From Mesorhizobium plurifarium (GTDB lineage Bacteria > Pseudomonadota > Alphaproteobacteria > Rhizobiales > Rhizobiaceae), in assembly GCA_000824785.1 (NCBI GenBank), contig CCNB01000012.1, positions 488,206-552,205 on the forward strand: a stretch of 64,000 nt of DNA, written 5' to 3'. The notes beneath the pieces are model-generated. The model made no database searches. It saw nothing but the letters and a program-made list of their open reading frames with translations, and was not told the origin of the DNA. Positions 33,408 to 41,846 of this stretch are shown here, in pieces. Within the stretch, counting starts at the first letter, position 1. Every line of letters starts with the position of its first letter. A program made the position numbers and the translations under genes.

Positions 33408-34259
33408 ATGAAGAAACTTGGTATTCTGGCTGGCGTCGCCGGCCTCGCGATCACCACGATACTGTTCGCCTCTGGCGCGCGATCGGCGGACGACGCCAAG
33501 CTGGAGCAGCTCAAGCAGCAGGGTTTCGCGCGCGTCGCCATCGCCAACGAGCCGCCCTATACGGCGGTCGCGGCCGACGGCAAGGTGTCGGGTGCTGCGC
33601 CCGACGTGGCGCGCGAGATCTTCAAGCGTCTCGGCGTCAACGACATCGTCGCCTCGATCTCCGAATATGGCGCCATGATCCCCGGCCTGCAGGCGGGACG
33701 CTTCGACGTGGTCACCGCCGGCCTGTTCATGAAGCCGGAACGCTGCGCGGCGGTCGCCTATTCCGAGCCGGTGCTTTGCGATGCCGAGGCGCTGCTGGTG
33801 AAGAAGGGCAACCCGAAGGGCTTCAAGAGCTATGCGGATATCGCCAAGGACACCTCGGCGACCATCGGCGCGCCGGGCGGCGGCACCGAGGAGAAGCTGG
33901 CGCTCAACGCGGGCGTGCCGCGCGATCGCGTCATCGTCGTGCCGGACGGCCAGAGCGGGCTGAAGATGGTGCAGGACGGCCGCATCGACGCCTATTCGCT
34001 GCCGGTGCTGTCGATCAACGACCTGATCAAGAAGGCCAACGACCCAAATCTCGAAGTGATCGCGCCGGTGCAGGGCGCGCCGGTCTATTGCGACGGCGCC
34101 GCCTTCAAGAAGGGCGACGAGGCGCTGCGCGATGCCTATGACGTCGAACTCGCCAAGATGAAGAAGTCCGGCGAGTTCGCCAAGATCATCGAGCCCTACG
34201 GCTTCTCGGCCGCGGCCGCCATGTCGACGACGCGCGAGAAGCTCTGCTCGGCGAAGTAA
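33408..34259 (+). CDS. ehuB: Ectoine/hydroxyectoine-binding protein EhuB
   Basis: 283 residues from ATG 33408, with AAGGAGTTGGG just upstream. Signal peptide MKKLGILAGVAGLAITTILF, cleavage near ARSA (residue 27). The mature SBP_bac_3 domain contains VAIANEPPYTAVAADGKVSG, AGRFDVVTAGLFMKPERC and YADIAKDTSATIGAPGGGTE. It captures ectoine and 5-hydroxyectoine in the periplasm. A repeat pair separates it from ehuC. Confidence 0.9.
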   Translation: MKKLGILAGVAGLAITTILFASGARSADDAKLEQLKQQGFARVAIANEPPYTAVAADGKVSGAAPDVAREIFKRLGVNDIVASISEYGAMIPGLQAGRFDVVTAGLFMKPERCAAVAYSEPVLCDAEALLVKKGNPKGFKSYADIAKDTSATIGAPGGGTEEKLALNAGVPRDRVIVVPDGQSGLKMVQDGRIDAYSLPVLSINDLIKKANDPNLEVIAPVQGAPVYCDGAAFKKGDEALRDAYDVELAKMKKSGEFAKIIEPYGFSAAAAMSTTREKLCSAK

Positions 34260-34272
34260 GGCGCGAATTCTG

Positions 34273-34397
34273 CCTTCTCCCCGTTCACGGGGAGAAGGTG
34301 GCCCGACGGGCCGGATGAGGGGCGGCGCCATAGCTTGATAAGTTCGCGCTGCTCCTCATCTGCCTGCCGGCATCTTCTCCCTGTAAACGGGGAGAAG
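34273..34397. repeat. Inverted pair of interspersed repeats inside the ehu operon
   Basis: Unit 1 has hairpin CCTTCTCCCCGTTCACGGGG (34273 onward) and the GGCCCGACGGGCCGGATGAG segment. Unit 2, inverted, ends with CTTCTCCCTGTAAACGGGGA (34374 onward). The 165-nt ehuB-ehuC gap is almost entirely repeat, so the two genes were pulled apart by repeat insertion; the hairpins may give high ehuB relative to ehuC mRNA. Confidence 0.75.
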
Positions 34398-34424
34398 AAA
34401 GCTAACCGCAAACGTTGGAACCCC

Positions 34425-35084
34425 ATGACCCAGTGGTCCGGCTATCTCGGCCTGATATTGCAAGGTGCGCTTGTCACCATCGAGCTGACGCTGATGGGGT
34501 CGGTGCTTGCGCTGATCATGGCCTTCCTTGCCGGCATGGGCCGCGTGTCGCGCTTTTTCATCCTGCGCGCGATCGCAACCGCCTATATCGAATTCTTCCG
34601 AGGCACCTCGATCTTCGTGCAGCTGTTCTGGGCCTATTTCGTGCTGCCTTTCGCCGGGCTGTCGCTGACGCCACTGCAGGCCGGCGTGCTGGCGCTGGCC
34701 TTGAATGTCGGCGCCTATGCGGCGGAAGTCGTGCGCGGCGCCATCCTGTCGGTCGGCCGCGAGCAATACGAGGCCTGCACGGCGCTTAACCTCGGCCGCT
34801 GGCAAGGCATGCGCCATGTGATCCTGCCGCAGGCGCTGCTGGTCATGCTGCCGACGTTCGGCAACAACGCGATCGAGTTGCTCAAAGCGACGTCGGTCGT
34901 CTCGCTGATCTCGCTCGCCGACTTGACCTTCCAGGCGCAAGTGGTGCGCTCGCAGACCGGCAGCACGCTGATGCCGTTCCTGTCGGTCCTCATCATCTAT
35001 TTCGCGCTGGCGCTGATCATCTCCTGGGGCGTTCGCACGCTGGAGCGCCGGATGGCGCGCGGTCTCGACGGAGTGCGTGTCTGA
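34425..35084 (+). CDS. ehuC: Ectoine ABC transporter permease EhuC
   Basis: 219 residues from ATG 34425 (MTQWSGYLGLILQGALVTIE); the frame upstream to 34335 runs through the repeat. His/Glu/Gln/opine-type permease with about five spans. The EAA loop reads ACTALNLGRWQGMRHVILPQ. It pairs with EhuD to form the channel. Confidence 0.9.
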   Translation: MTQWSGYLGLILQGALVTIELTLMGSVLALIMAFLAGMGRVSRFFILRAIATAYIEFFRGTSIFVQLFWAYFVLPFAGLSLTPLQAGVLALALNVGAYAAEVVRGAILSVGREQYEACTALNLGRWQGMRHVILPQALLVMLPTFGNNAIELLKATSVVSLISLADLTFQAQVVRSQTGSTLMPFLSVLIIYFALALIISWGVRTLERRMARGLDGVRV

Positions 35085-35100
35085 TGGAATGGGCCAAATA

Positions 35101-35760
35101 ATGGATTGGGATTGGAACTTCGTCCGGGAGATCATGCCGACCCTGATCCAGGGCGTGAAGATCACCATCCTGGCGACTATTCTGGGTTCCATCCTGGCGG
35201 CGATCGTGGGGCTCGCGATCGCGCTGGCGCGGCGCTCGGAGAACAGGATCGTCGCGCGCAGCGTCGGCTGGTTCGCCGAGTTCATCCGCGGCACGCCGCT
35301 TTTGGTGCAGCTCTATTTCATCTTCTACGTGCTGCCCGATATCGGCATCCTGCTGCCGCCGCTGGTGGCGGGCGTGATCGGGCTTGGCCTGCACTACGGC
35401 ACCTACACGGCCGAGGTCTATCGCGCCGGCATCGACAATGTGCCGCGCGGCCAATGGGAGGCTGCCAAGGCCTGCAATCTCAACGGCCGCCACACCTGGA
35501 CGTATATTATCCTGCCGCAGGCGATCCCGCCGATGATCCCGGCCCTGGCCAATTATTTCATCGCCATGTTCAAGGAGACGCCGCTGCTTTCGGCGATCAC
35601 GGTGCTGGAATTGATGAACCAGGCCAAGAGCGTCGCCAATACCTATTACCGCTACATCGAGCCGATGACGCTGGTCGGCGCCTTCTTCCTCGTCATCAGC
35701 CTCTGCTCCGTCGTGCTCTTGCGCTGGCTGGAGCATCGCTACGGCAGGATCGAAAGATGA
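35101..35760 (+). CDS. ehuD: Ectoine ABC transporter permease EhuD
   Basis: 219 residues from ATG 35101 (MDWDWNFVREIMPTLIQGVK); GTG 35077 and ATG 35089 are alternatives in frame. Features are FAEFIRGTPLLVQLYFIFYV and the EAA loop AAKACNLNGRHTWTYIILPQ. Its end overlaps eutA as ATGA (35757-35760), linking transport and breakdown genes in translation. Confidence 0.9.
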   Translation: MDWDWNFVREIMPTLIQGVKITILATILGSILAAIVGLAIALARRSENRIVARSVGWFAEFIRGTPLLVQLYFIFYVLPDIGILLPPLVAGVIGLGLHYGTYTAEVYRAGIDNVPRGQWEAAKACNLNGRHTWTYIILPQAIPPMIPALANYFIAMFKETPLLSAITVLELMNQAKSVANTYYRYIEPMTLVGAFFLVISLCSVVLLRWLEHRYGRIER

Positions 35761-36542
35761 GAAGCATGAAAGCATTGCCCGACATCCGCCTCGAAACGGC
35801 GCGCCCAACGCTCGACGCGCGTCCGCTGGAAAAGCGCGTCGGACTGGTTGCGCTTGCGACCGACCACACCAGCGAGGTGGACTTCCGCCGCATGGTGGCG
35901 AGCGAGCGGATCGGCGTCTATGTCGCGCGCATCCCCTACGCCAACCCGACGACGCCGGAGAATTTGCGCAAGATGCAGCCCTCGCTCTCGGCGGGCGCGG
36001 CGCTGATCCTGCCGGACGAGACGCTCGACGCCGTCTGCTACTCCTGCACGTCCGCTTCGGTGGTGATCGGCGACGCCGAGATCGAGCAGGCGATCCAGGC
36101 AGCCAAGCCCGGTGTGTCCGTGGTCACGCCGCCGATGGCCGGCATGCGCGGCCTGAACGCCTTCGGCGTGAAGCGCATCAGCATCCTGACCCCCTATACG
36201 GTCGAGACCAGCCGGCCGATGGCCGCCTATTTCGCCACGCATGGCTTCGACATCCAGAGCTTCTCCTGCCTCGGTTTCGAGGACGACCGCGAGATGGCGC
36301 GGATCACGCCGGCGTCCCTTGTCGAGCTGGCGCGCAAGGTCACGCATCCGCAGGCCGATGCGCTGTTCGTGTCGTGCACTGCGCTGCGCGCCGCGCTCGC
36401 GGTTCCTGGCATGGAGGAAGCGATCGGGCGTCCGGTGGTCACCAGCAACCAGGCCAGCGCCTGGAACTGCCTGCGGCTTTGCGGCGACGACACGCCGCGA
36501 CCCGAGTTCGGCCGGCTGTGGACGAAGCCGCTGGCGCAGTGA
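35757..36542 (+). CDS. eutA: EutA, Asp/Glu racemase-arylmalonate decarboxylase-like ectoine enzyme
   Basis: 261 residues from ATG 35757 (ATG 35766 is an alternative). The two catalytic-type Cys regions of this superfamily are seen in CYSCTSASVVIG and ALFVSCTALRA. EutA, EutB and EutC are thought to act together on 5-hydroxyectoine to bring it into the ectoine path. It is identified chiefly from operon order. Confidence 0.87.
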   Translation: MRSMKALPDIRLETARPTLDARPLEKRVGLVALATDHTSEVDFRRMVASERIGVYVARIPYANPTTPENLRKMQPSLSAGAALILPDETLDAVCYSCTSASVVIGDAEIEQAIQAAKPGVSVVTPPMAGMRGLNAFGVKRISILTPYTVETSRPMAAYFATHGFDIQSFSCLGFEDDREMARITPASLVELARKVTHPQADALFVSCTALRAALAVPGMEEAIGRPVVTSNQASAWNCLRLCGDDTPRPEFGRLWTKPLAQ

Positions 36543-36561
36543 ACGAAAGTCCGTGATCGAA

Positions 36562-37545
36562 ATGACTGTCGAGCTTCAGCATATTCGCGCCGCGCGCGAA
36601 CGCATTGCCGGCAAGGTCGAGCGGACACCCTGTGTGGTGTCGCAAAGCCTGTCGGACCGCGCTGGCCATACTGTTCATCTCAAGCTGGAGCATCACCAGA
36701 CCACCGGCGCCTTCAAGCTGCGCGGCGCTTCCAATGCGATCGCAGCATTGAGCGCGGACGAAAAATCGCGCGGCGTCGTCGCCGCCTCGACCGGTAATCA
36801 CGGCCGCGCGCTGGCGCATGCGGCGAAGCTCGAAGGCATCCGCGCGGTGATCTGCATGTCGCGGCTGGTGCCGGAAAACAAGCTCGATGCCATCCGCCGC
36901 CTCGGCGCGGATATCCGCATCATCGGCAACAGCCAGGATGACGCACAGCAGGAAGTCGACAGGCTGGTGGCGGAGGAAGGGCTGGTCATGCTGCCGCCCT
37001 TCGACCATCCCGATATCGTCGCCGGTCAGGGCACGCTTGGCCTGGAGATCATGGAGCAGGTTCCGGATACCGCGGCGGTGCTGGTGCCGCTGTCCGGCGG
37101 CGGGCTGGCGGCTGGCGTGGCGTCGGCGGTCAAAGGCGTGAGCCCGCGCACCAAAGTCATCGGCATCTCGATGGCGCGGGGTGCCGCGATGAAAGCCAGC
37201 CTCGACGCCGGCCGTCCAGTGCAGGTCGAGGAACTGCCGACGCTGGCGGACTCGCTCGGCGGCGGCATCGGCCTCGACAACCGGCTGACCTTCGCCATGT
37301 GCCGTGGCCTGCTCGACGACGTGATCCTGCTTGCCGAGGACGAGATCGCCGCCGGCATCCGCCATGCCTATGAGGAGGAGCGCGAGATCGTCGAAGGCGC
37401 GGGCGCCGTCGGCATGGGCGCGCTGCTTGCCGGGAAGGTCGGTGTGAGCGGCCCGACCGTGCTCATCCTCTCCGGCCGCAACATCGACATGGGCCTGCAC
37501 CGCCGCATCGTCTGCGGCGAGGCAATCGCGGAGCGTGCAGCATGA
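36562..37545 (+). CDS. eutB: EutB, threonine dehydratase-like PLP enzyme of ectoine catabolism
   Basis: 327 residues from ATG 36562; GTG 36553 is possible. Fold-type II PLP enzyme: Lys in LEHHQTTGAFKLRGASN, substrate loop AASTGNHGRALAHAAK and glycine loop PLSGGGLAAGVASAV. Its stop overlaps the eutC start by 4 nt. By family it removes water or ammonia from a hydroxy-amino acid, fitting the hydroxyectoine branch. Confidence 0.9.
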   Translation: MTVELQHIRAARERIAGKVERTPCVVSQSLSDRAGHTVHLKLEHHQTTGAFKLRGASNAIAALSADEKSRGVVAASTGNHGRALAHAAKLEGIRAVICMSRLVPENKLDAIRRLGADIRIIGNSQDDAQQEVDRLVAEEGLVMLPPFDHPDIVAGQGTLGLEIMEQVPDTAAVLVPLSGGGLAAGVASAVKGVSPRTKVIGISMARGAAMKASLDAGRPVQVEELPTLADSLGGGIGLDNRLTFAMCRGLLDDVILLAEDEIAAGIRHAYEEEREIVEGAGAVGMGALLAGKVGVSGPTVLILSGRNIDMGLHRRIVCGEAIAERAA

Positions 37546-38534
37546 GCCGGATGACCATCCTCACCGAGGCGGAACTGCGCAAGATCGTGACGCTCGATCT
37601 GGAAGCGGTCGCCTGCGTCGAGAACGCCTTTCGCGCCTTGGCCACGCTGCCGGTAGCGATGCCGCCAATCTTGCGGCTCGACATACCCGAGCATCGCGGC
37701 GAGGTCGACGTGAAGACAGCCTATGTGCCGGGTATCGACGGTTTCGCGATCAAGATCAGCCCCGGCTTCTTCGACAATCCCAAGCTCGGTCTGCCCAGCG
37801 TCAACGGCATGATGGTGCTGCTGTCGGCGAAGACGGGCCTGATCGAAGCGCTGCTGCTTGACAATGGCTATCTCACCGATATCCGCACGGCCGCCGCCGG
37901 CGCGGTCGCGGCCAGACATCTGTCGCGCAAAGATTCCAAGGTAGCGGCGATCTTCGGCGCCGGCGTGCAGGCCGGGCTGCAGCTCGAGGCGCTGCGCCTC
38001 GTGCGGCCGATTGAGGAAGCGCGTATCTGGGCGCGCGACGCCGCCAAGGCGGAGGCCACAGCCGCCCGCTTGCGCGAGAAGCTCGGTATCCTCGTGCGGG
38101 CCGAGCCGGATGCGGCGAACGCGGCAGCCGGCGCCGACATCATCGTCACCACGACGCCTTCGACCGAACCGCTGATCAAGCCCGGTTTCGTCACCGCCGG
38201 CCAGCACATCACCGCCATGGGCTCGGATGCCGAGCACAAGAACGAGATCGCGCCGGCCATCCTGCGCATGGCCGACCTCTATGTCGCCGACAGCGCCAAA
38301 CAGACGCGGCGCCTCGGCGAACTCCATCACGCCATCGACGCAGGCGTAATGGCCGCCGACGCCGAGGTTGCCGAGCTTGGCCAGATCATCGCCGGCAAAA
38401 AGCACGGCCGGCGCTCGGCGAGCGACATCACCATCGCCGACCTCACCGGCACCGGCGTGCAGGACACCGCGATCGCCACGCTCACCCGCGACCGTGCGCG
38501 GGCGGCGAATGCGGGAACCATTTTTGAAAGCTGA
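37542..38534 (+). CDS. eutC: EutC, ornithine cyclodeaminase-like enzyme of ectoine catabolism
   Basis: 330 residues of the OCD/mu-crystallin family. Rossmann motif VAAIFGAGVQAGLQLEAL, substrate region YVPGIDGFAIKISPGFF and the C-terminal ITIADLTGTGVQDTAIA are evident. It probably uses NAD(H) in the hydroxyectoine to ectoine conversion with EutA/EutB. It ends 10 nt before a rhizobial repeat that separates it from eutD. Confidence 0.89.
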   Translation: MSRMTILTEAELRKIVTLDLEAVACVENAFRALATLPVAMPPILRLDIPEHRGEVDVKTAYVPGIDGFAIKISPGFFDNPKLGLPSVNGMMVLLSAKTGLIEALLLDNGYLTDIRTAAAGAVAARHLSRKDSKVAAIFGAGVQAGLQLEALRLVRPIEEARIWARDAAKAEATAARLREKLGILVRAEPDAANAAAGADIIVTTTPSTEPLIKPGFVTAGQHITAMGSDAEHKNEIAPAILRMADLYVADSAKQTRRLGELHHAIDAGVMAADAEVAELGQIIAGKKHGRRSASDITIADLTGTGVQDTAIATLTRDRARAANAGTIFES

Positions 38535-38544
38535 TACCTGGCCA

Positions 38545-38593
38545 GAGCGCGACCCGGAAAAGTGGGAACCGGTTTTCCGAAAAGATCACGCTC
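38545..38593. repeat. Rhizobial palindromic repeat between eutC and eutD
   Basis: GAGCG-CGACCCGGAAAAGTGGGAACC-GGTTTTCCGAAAAGATCA-CGCTC: a 49-nt near-palindrome of the form very common in Rhizobiales genomes. It widens an otherwise tight operon and could affect expression of eutDE. Confidence 0.8.
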
Positions 38594-38630
38594 AAACAGA
38601 AATAGGCCCAACAAACGAGGACCAAGAACA

Positions 38631-39809
38631 ATGCAACCAAATTTGAAATTCTCGCGCGGCGAATATGCGGAGCGCCTCGCCAAGACGCGGAAGGCCATGG
38701 AGGCCAAGGGCGTCGATCTGCTGATCGTCAGCGATCCCTCCAACATGGCCTGGCTGACCGGCTATGATGGCTGGTCCTTCTATGTGCATCAGGCGGTCAT
38801 CGTGCCGCCTTCGGGCGAGCCGGTCTGGTACGGCCGCGGCCAGGACGCCAACGGCGCCAAGCGCACCGCCTATCTCGCGCATGACAACATCATCGGCTAC
38901 GCCGACCACTATGTGCAGTCGACCGAGCGGCATCCGATGGATTACCTCGCCAGCGTGCTTGCCGAGCGGGGCTGGGACAAGCTCTCCATCGGCGTCGAGA
39001 TGGACAATTACTGGTTCTCCGCCGCTGCCTTCGCCTCGCTGCAGAAGCATTTGCCCAATGCACGTTTTGCCGACGCCACCGCGCTGGTCAACTGGCAGCG
39101 CGCGGTGAAAAGCCCGACCGAGATCGAGTATATGCGCAACGCCGCCCGCATCGTCGAGGCGATGCATAAGCGCATCGTCGACAAGATAGAGGTCGGCATG
39201 CGCAAATGCGATCTCGTCGCCGAGATCTACGATGCCGGCACGCGCGGCGTTGAGGGCATCGGCGGCGACTATCCGGCGATCGTGCCGCTGCTGCCGTCGG
39301 GCGCGGATGCCTCGGCGCCACATCTCACCTGGGACGACAAGCCGATGAAGGTCAACGAAGGCACGTTCTTCGAGATCGCCGGCTGCTACAACCGCTATCA
39401 TTGTCCGCTGTCGCGTACCGTGTTCCTCGGCAAGCCGACACAGGCCTTCCTCGACGCCGAGAAGGCGACGCTGGAAGGCATGGAAGCAGGTCTTGCCGCC
39501 GCCAAGCCCGGCAACACCTGCGAGGACATCGCCAATGCCTTCTTCGCGGTGCTCAAGAAATACGGCATCGTCAAGGACAACCGCACCGGCTACCCGATCG
39601 GCATCTCCTATCCGCCGGACTGGGGCGAGCGCACCATGAGCCTGCGTCCGGGCGACCGCACCGTCCTCAAGCCTGGCATGACCTTCCATTTCATGACAGG
39701 CCTGTGGCTGGAGACGATGGGGCTGGAGATCACCGAGTCGATCCTCATCACCGACACCGGCGTCGAGTGCCTGGCCAATGTGCCGCGCAAGCTGTTCGTG
39801 AAGGACTGA
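38631..39809 (+). CDS. eutD: EutD/DoeA, ectoine hydrolase (M24 peptidase-like)
   Basis: 392 residues from ATG 38631; the frame upstream to 38562 comes from the repeat. The N-terminal creatinase-like domain (VDLLIVSDPSNMAWLTGYDG) is followed by a pita-bread M24 domain with ATG-like end segments EGTFFEIAGCYNRYHCPLSR and LKPGMTFHFMTGLWLE. Ectoine hydrolase opens the ectoine ring to N-acetyl-diaminobutyrate. Order and similarity to DoeA/EutD support the call. Confidence 0.91.
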   Translation: MQPNLKFSRGEYAERLAKTRKAMEAKGVDLLIVSDPSNMAWLTGYDGWSFYVHQAVIVPPSGEPVWYGRGQDANGAKRTAYLAHDNIIGYADHYVQSTERHPMDYLASVLAERGWDKLSIGVEMDNYWFSAAAFASLQKHLPNARFADATALVNWQRAVKSPTEIEYMRNAARIVEAMHKRIVDKIEVGMRKCDLVAEIYDAGTRGVEGIGGDYPAIVPLLPSGADASAPHLTWDDKPMKVNEGTFFEIAGCYNRYHCPLSRTVFLGKPTQAFLDAEKATLEGMEAGLAAAKPGNTCEDIANAFFAVLKKYGIVKDNRTGYPIGISYPPDWGERTMSLRPGDRTVLKPGMTFHFMTGLWLETMGLEITESILITDTGVECLANVPRKLFVKD

Positions 39810-39814
39810 GGCCG

Positions 39815-40816
39815 ATGTCCGCTTTGCGTCCATCGCCGATCGCGCCGACCGTCGACTTCGAGCGCGACGGCGTCCAGCACGGCTTCCTGCGCCTGCCCTA
39901 CAGCCGTGACGATTCCGCCTGGGGCTCGGTGATGATCCCGGTCTGCGTCGTCCGCAGCGGCAAGGGCTCGACGGCGCTGCTCACCGGCGGCAATCACGGC
40001 GACGAGTATGAGGGGCCTCTGGCGCTCTACGATCTCGCCCGCACGCTCGATCCGAAAAATGTCTCCGGCACGGTGATCATCGTGCCGGCGATGAACTATC
40101 CGGCCTTCCGTGCCGGCACCCGCACCTCGCCGATCGACAAGGGCAACATGAACCGCTCTTTCCCTGGACGGCCGGACGGCACGGTGACGGAGAAGATCGC
40201 CGACTATTTCCAGCGTGAATTGCTGCCGCGCGCGGACATCGTGTTCGACTTCCATTCCGGCGGCAAGACGCTGGACTTCGTGCCGTTCTGCGCCGCGCAT
40301 ACGTTGCCGGACAAGGCGCAGGAGAAAAAGGCTTTCGCCGCCGTCGAAGCCTTCTCGGCGCCGTTCTCGATGCGCATGACCGAGATCGACGCGGTCGGCA
40401 TGTATGACACGGCCGCCGAGGAGATGGGCAAGGTCTTCGTCACCACCGAGCTCGGCGGCGGCGGTACGTCTCGCGCCGAAACCGTGCGGATCGCCAGGCG
40501 CGGCATCCTCAACGTGCTGCGCCATGCCGGGATCGTCGAGGGCGCGGTCGAGAAGGGCAGAACCCAATGGCTGGACATGCCGTCGGGCGACTGCTTCGCC
40601 TTCGCCGAGGAGGACGGCATGATCGAGACCATGGTCGATCTCGGCGAACCCGTGGAAGAGGGCCAGGTGGTCGCGCGCATCCATCCGGTCGGCCGCACCG
40701 GCCAGGCGCCGCAGGAGATCAGGGCCAGGATGTCGGGGCTGCTCGCCGCACGCCACTTCCCCGGCCTGGTCAAGGCGGGCGACTGCGTCTCGGTGCTGGG
40801 CGTGGCCGTTCGGTAA
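39815..40816 (+). CDS. eutE: EutE/DoeB, N-alpha-acetyl-L-2,4-diaminobutyrate deacetylase
   Basis: 333 residues of the AstE/AspA zinc family. The zinc ligands are in GGNHGDEYEG (His 61, Glu 64) and DFHSGGKTLDF, with catalytic Glu probably in VTTELGGGGTSRAETV. It removes acetate to give diaminobutyrate, the substrate for the aminotransferase at 27211-28590. ATG 39815 is 5 nt after eutD. Last gene of the operon, which ends in a hairpin shared with the convergent sugar-binding protein gene. Confidence 0.91.
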   Translation: MSALRPSPIAPTVDFERDGVQHGFLRLPYSRDDSAWGSVMIPVCVVRSGKGSTALLTGGNHGDEYEGPLALYDLARTLDPKNVSGTVIIVPAMNYPAFRAGTRTSPIDKGNMNRSFPGRPDGTVTEKIADYFQRELLPRADIVFDFHSGGKTLDFVPFCAAHTLPDKAQEKKAFAAVEAFSAPFSMRMTEIDAVGMYDTAAEEMGKVFVTTELGGGGTSRAETVRIARRGILNVLRHAGIVEGAVEKGRTQWLDMPSGDCFAFAEEDGMIETMVDLGEPVEEGQVVARIHPVGRTGQAPQEIRARMSGLLAARHFPGLVKAGDCVSVLGVAVR

Positions 40817-40863
40817 TTGCCCCGGCGCGGCGTCCAACCGGTGCCGGGCTGGGATAGGGGATG

Positions 40864-40890
40864 GGCCGGCCCGGATAAACCAGGCCGGCC
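40864..40890. terminator. Hairpin between convergent eutE and sugar-binding protein genes
   Basis: GGCCGGCC (40864-40871), 11-nt loop, GGCCGGCC (40883-40890) in the 80-nt gap between two converging genes. GC-rich stem with no T-tract, so a bidirectional terminator by position only. Confidence 0.45.
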
Positions 40891-40896
40891 ATGTGA

Positions 40897-41832
40897 TCAG
40901 AACGCCGGTTCGACCGAGCCGACATTGTCCTTGGTGACGACCGCCAGCGGGATCGGCAGCCTATCCTTGACCTCCTTGCCGTCGATGATCTCCGCCATGG
41001 TGTTGATCGCCAGGCGGCCGTCCTCGACCGGCGACTGCACGATGGTCGAGTACATCTCGCCGCTCTTGATCGATTCGAACGCGTCCTTCTGGCCATTGAT
41101 GCCGACGATCGGTGGCGTCGGCTTGGACGGATTGGCTTCCTTCCAGGCGTCGATGAAGCCGCGCGCCATGGTGTCGTCATTGGCGTAGATGCCGGTGATC
41201 TGGTCGCCGAAGCGGGTGATCAGGTCGCGGCTGACGACCAGCGCCTTCTGCTGGTCGAAATCGGCGTTGACGGTGTCGAGCACCTTGATGTCGGCGTTGG
41301 TTTCCTTGAGCCGGTCGGTGAAGCCGTTGACGCGGCCGAGGGTGGTGCCGTTGCCGGCTTGGCCGGCGATGATGACCACCGAGCCCTTGCCGCCCAGCGC
41401 CTTGCTCAGCGAATCCGCGGCCAGCTTGCCTTCCTCATAGACGTCCGGCCCGGTGAAGGATTTGATGAACGGCTTGGCGTCGTCGCTCATCGGCGAGTTG
41501 ATGAGGATTGCCGGGATGTTCGCCTGCTGCGCGCGGGCAAGACCCGGAATATAGGCCTGCGGATCGAGCGGCCACAGGATGATGCCGTCGACCTTGCGCG
41601 CCACGCAGGTGTTGAGCTGCTCTGTGCCCTTCTGCACGTCGAAGTCCTGGCTGAGGCTGAGTATCTCGACGCCAAGCTCCTTGGCGCGGGCCTCGAGCGC
41701 CTTGTTGGCGGGTGTCGCATAGGCATGCGAATCCGCCGCCGTCACGTAGCAGACGGTCTTGGCGCTTGCCCATCCGGTCGAGGCCAGCAGCGCCACGGCG
41801 GCGAGTTGGAGCATGCTTTTCTTGCCAACCAT
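40897..41832 (-). CDS. Periplasmic sugar-binding protein of ABC transporter (third system)
   Basis: 311 residues from ATG 41832, preceded by GGGAGGAAACTT; ATG 41850 is in frame but has no such site. Signal peptide MVGKKSMLQLAAVALLASTG, cleavage near ASA (residue 24). Peripla_BP_4 features: VEILSLSQDFDVQKGTEQLN, GIILWPLDPQAYIPGL and VVIIAGQAGNGTTLGR. Unusually it is the last gene of its transport operon. With the adjacent mutarotase it may bind a deoxysugar or related sugar (inference). Confidence 0.92.
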   Translation of the reverse strand: MVGKKSMLQLAAVALLASTGWASAKTVCYVTAADSHAYATPANKALEARAKELGVEILSLSQDFDVQKGTEQLNTCVARKVDGIILWPLDPQAYIPGLARAQQANIPAILINSPMSDDAKPFIKSFTGPDVYEEGKLAADSLSKALGGKGSVVIIAGQAGNGTTLGRVNGFTDRLKETNADIKVLDTVNADFDQQKALVVSRDLITRFGDQITGIYANDDTMARGFIDAWKEANPSKPTPPIVGINGQKDAFESIKSGEMYSTIVQSPVEDGRLAINTMAEIIDGKEVKDRLPIPLAVVTKDNVGSVEPAF

Positions 41833-41846
41833 AAGTTTCCTCCCAA

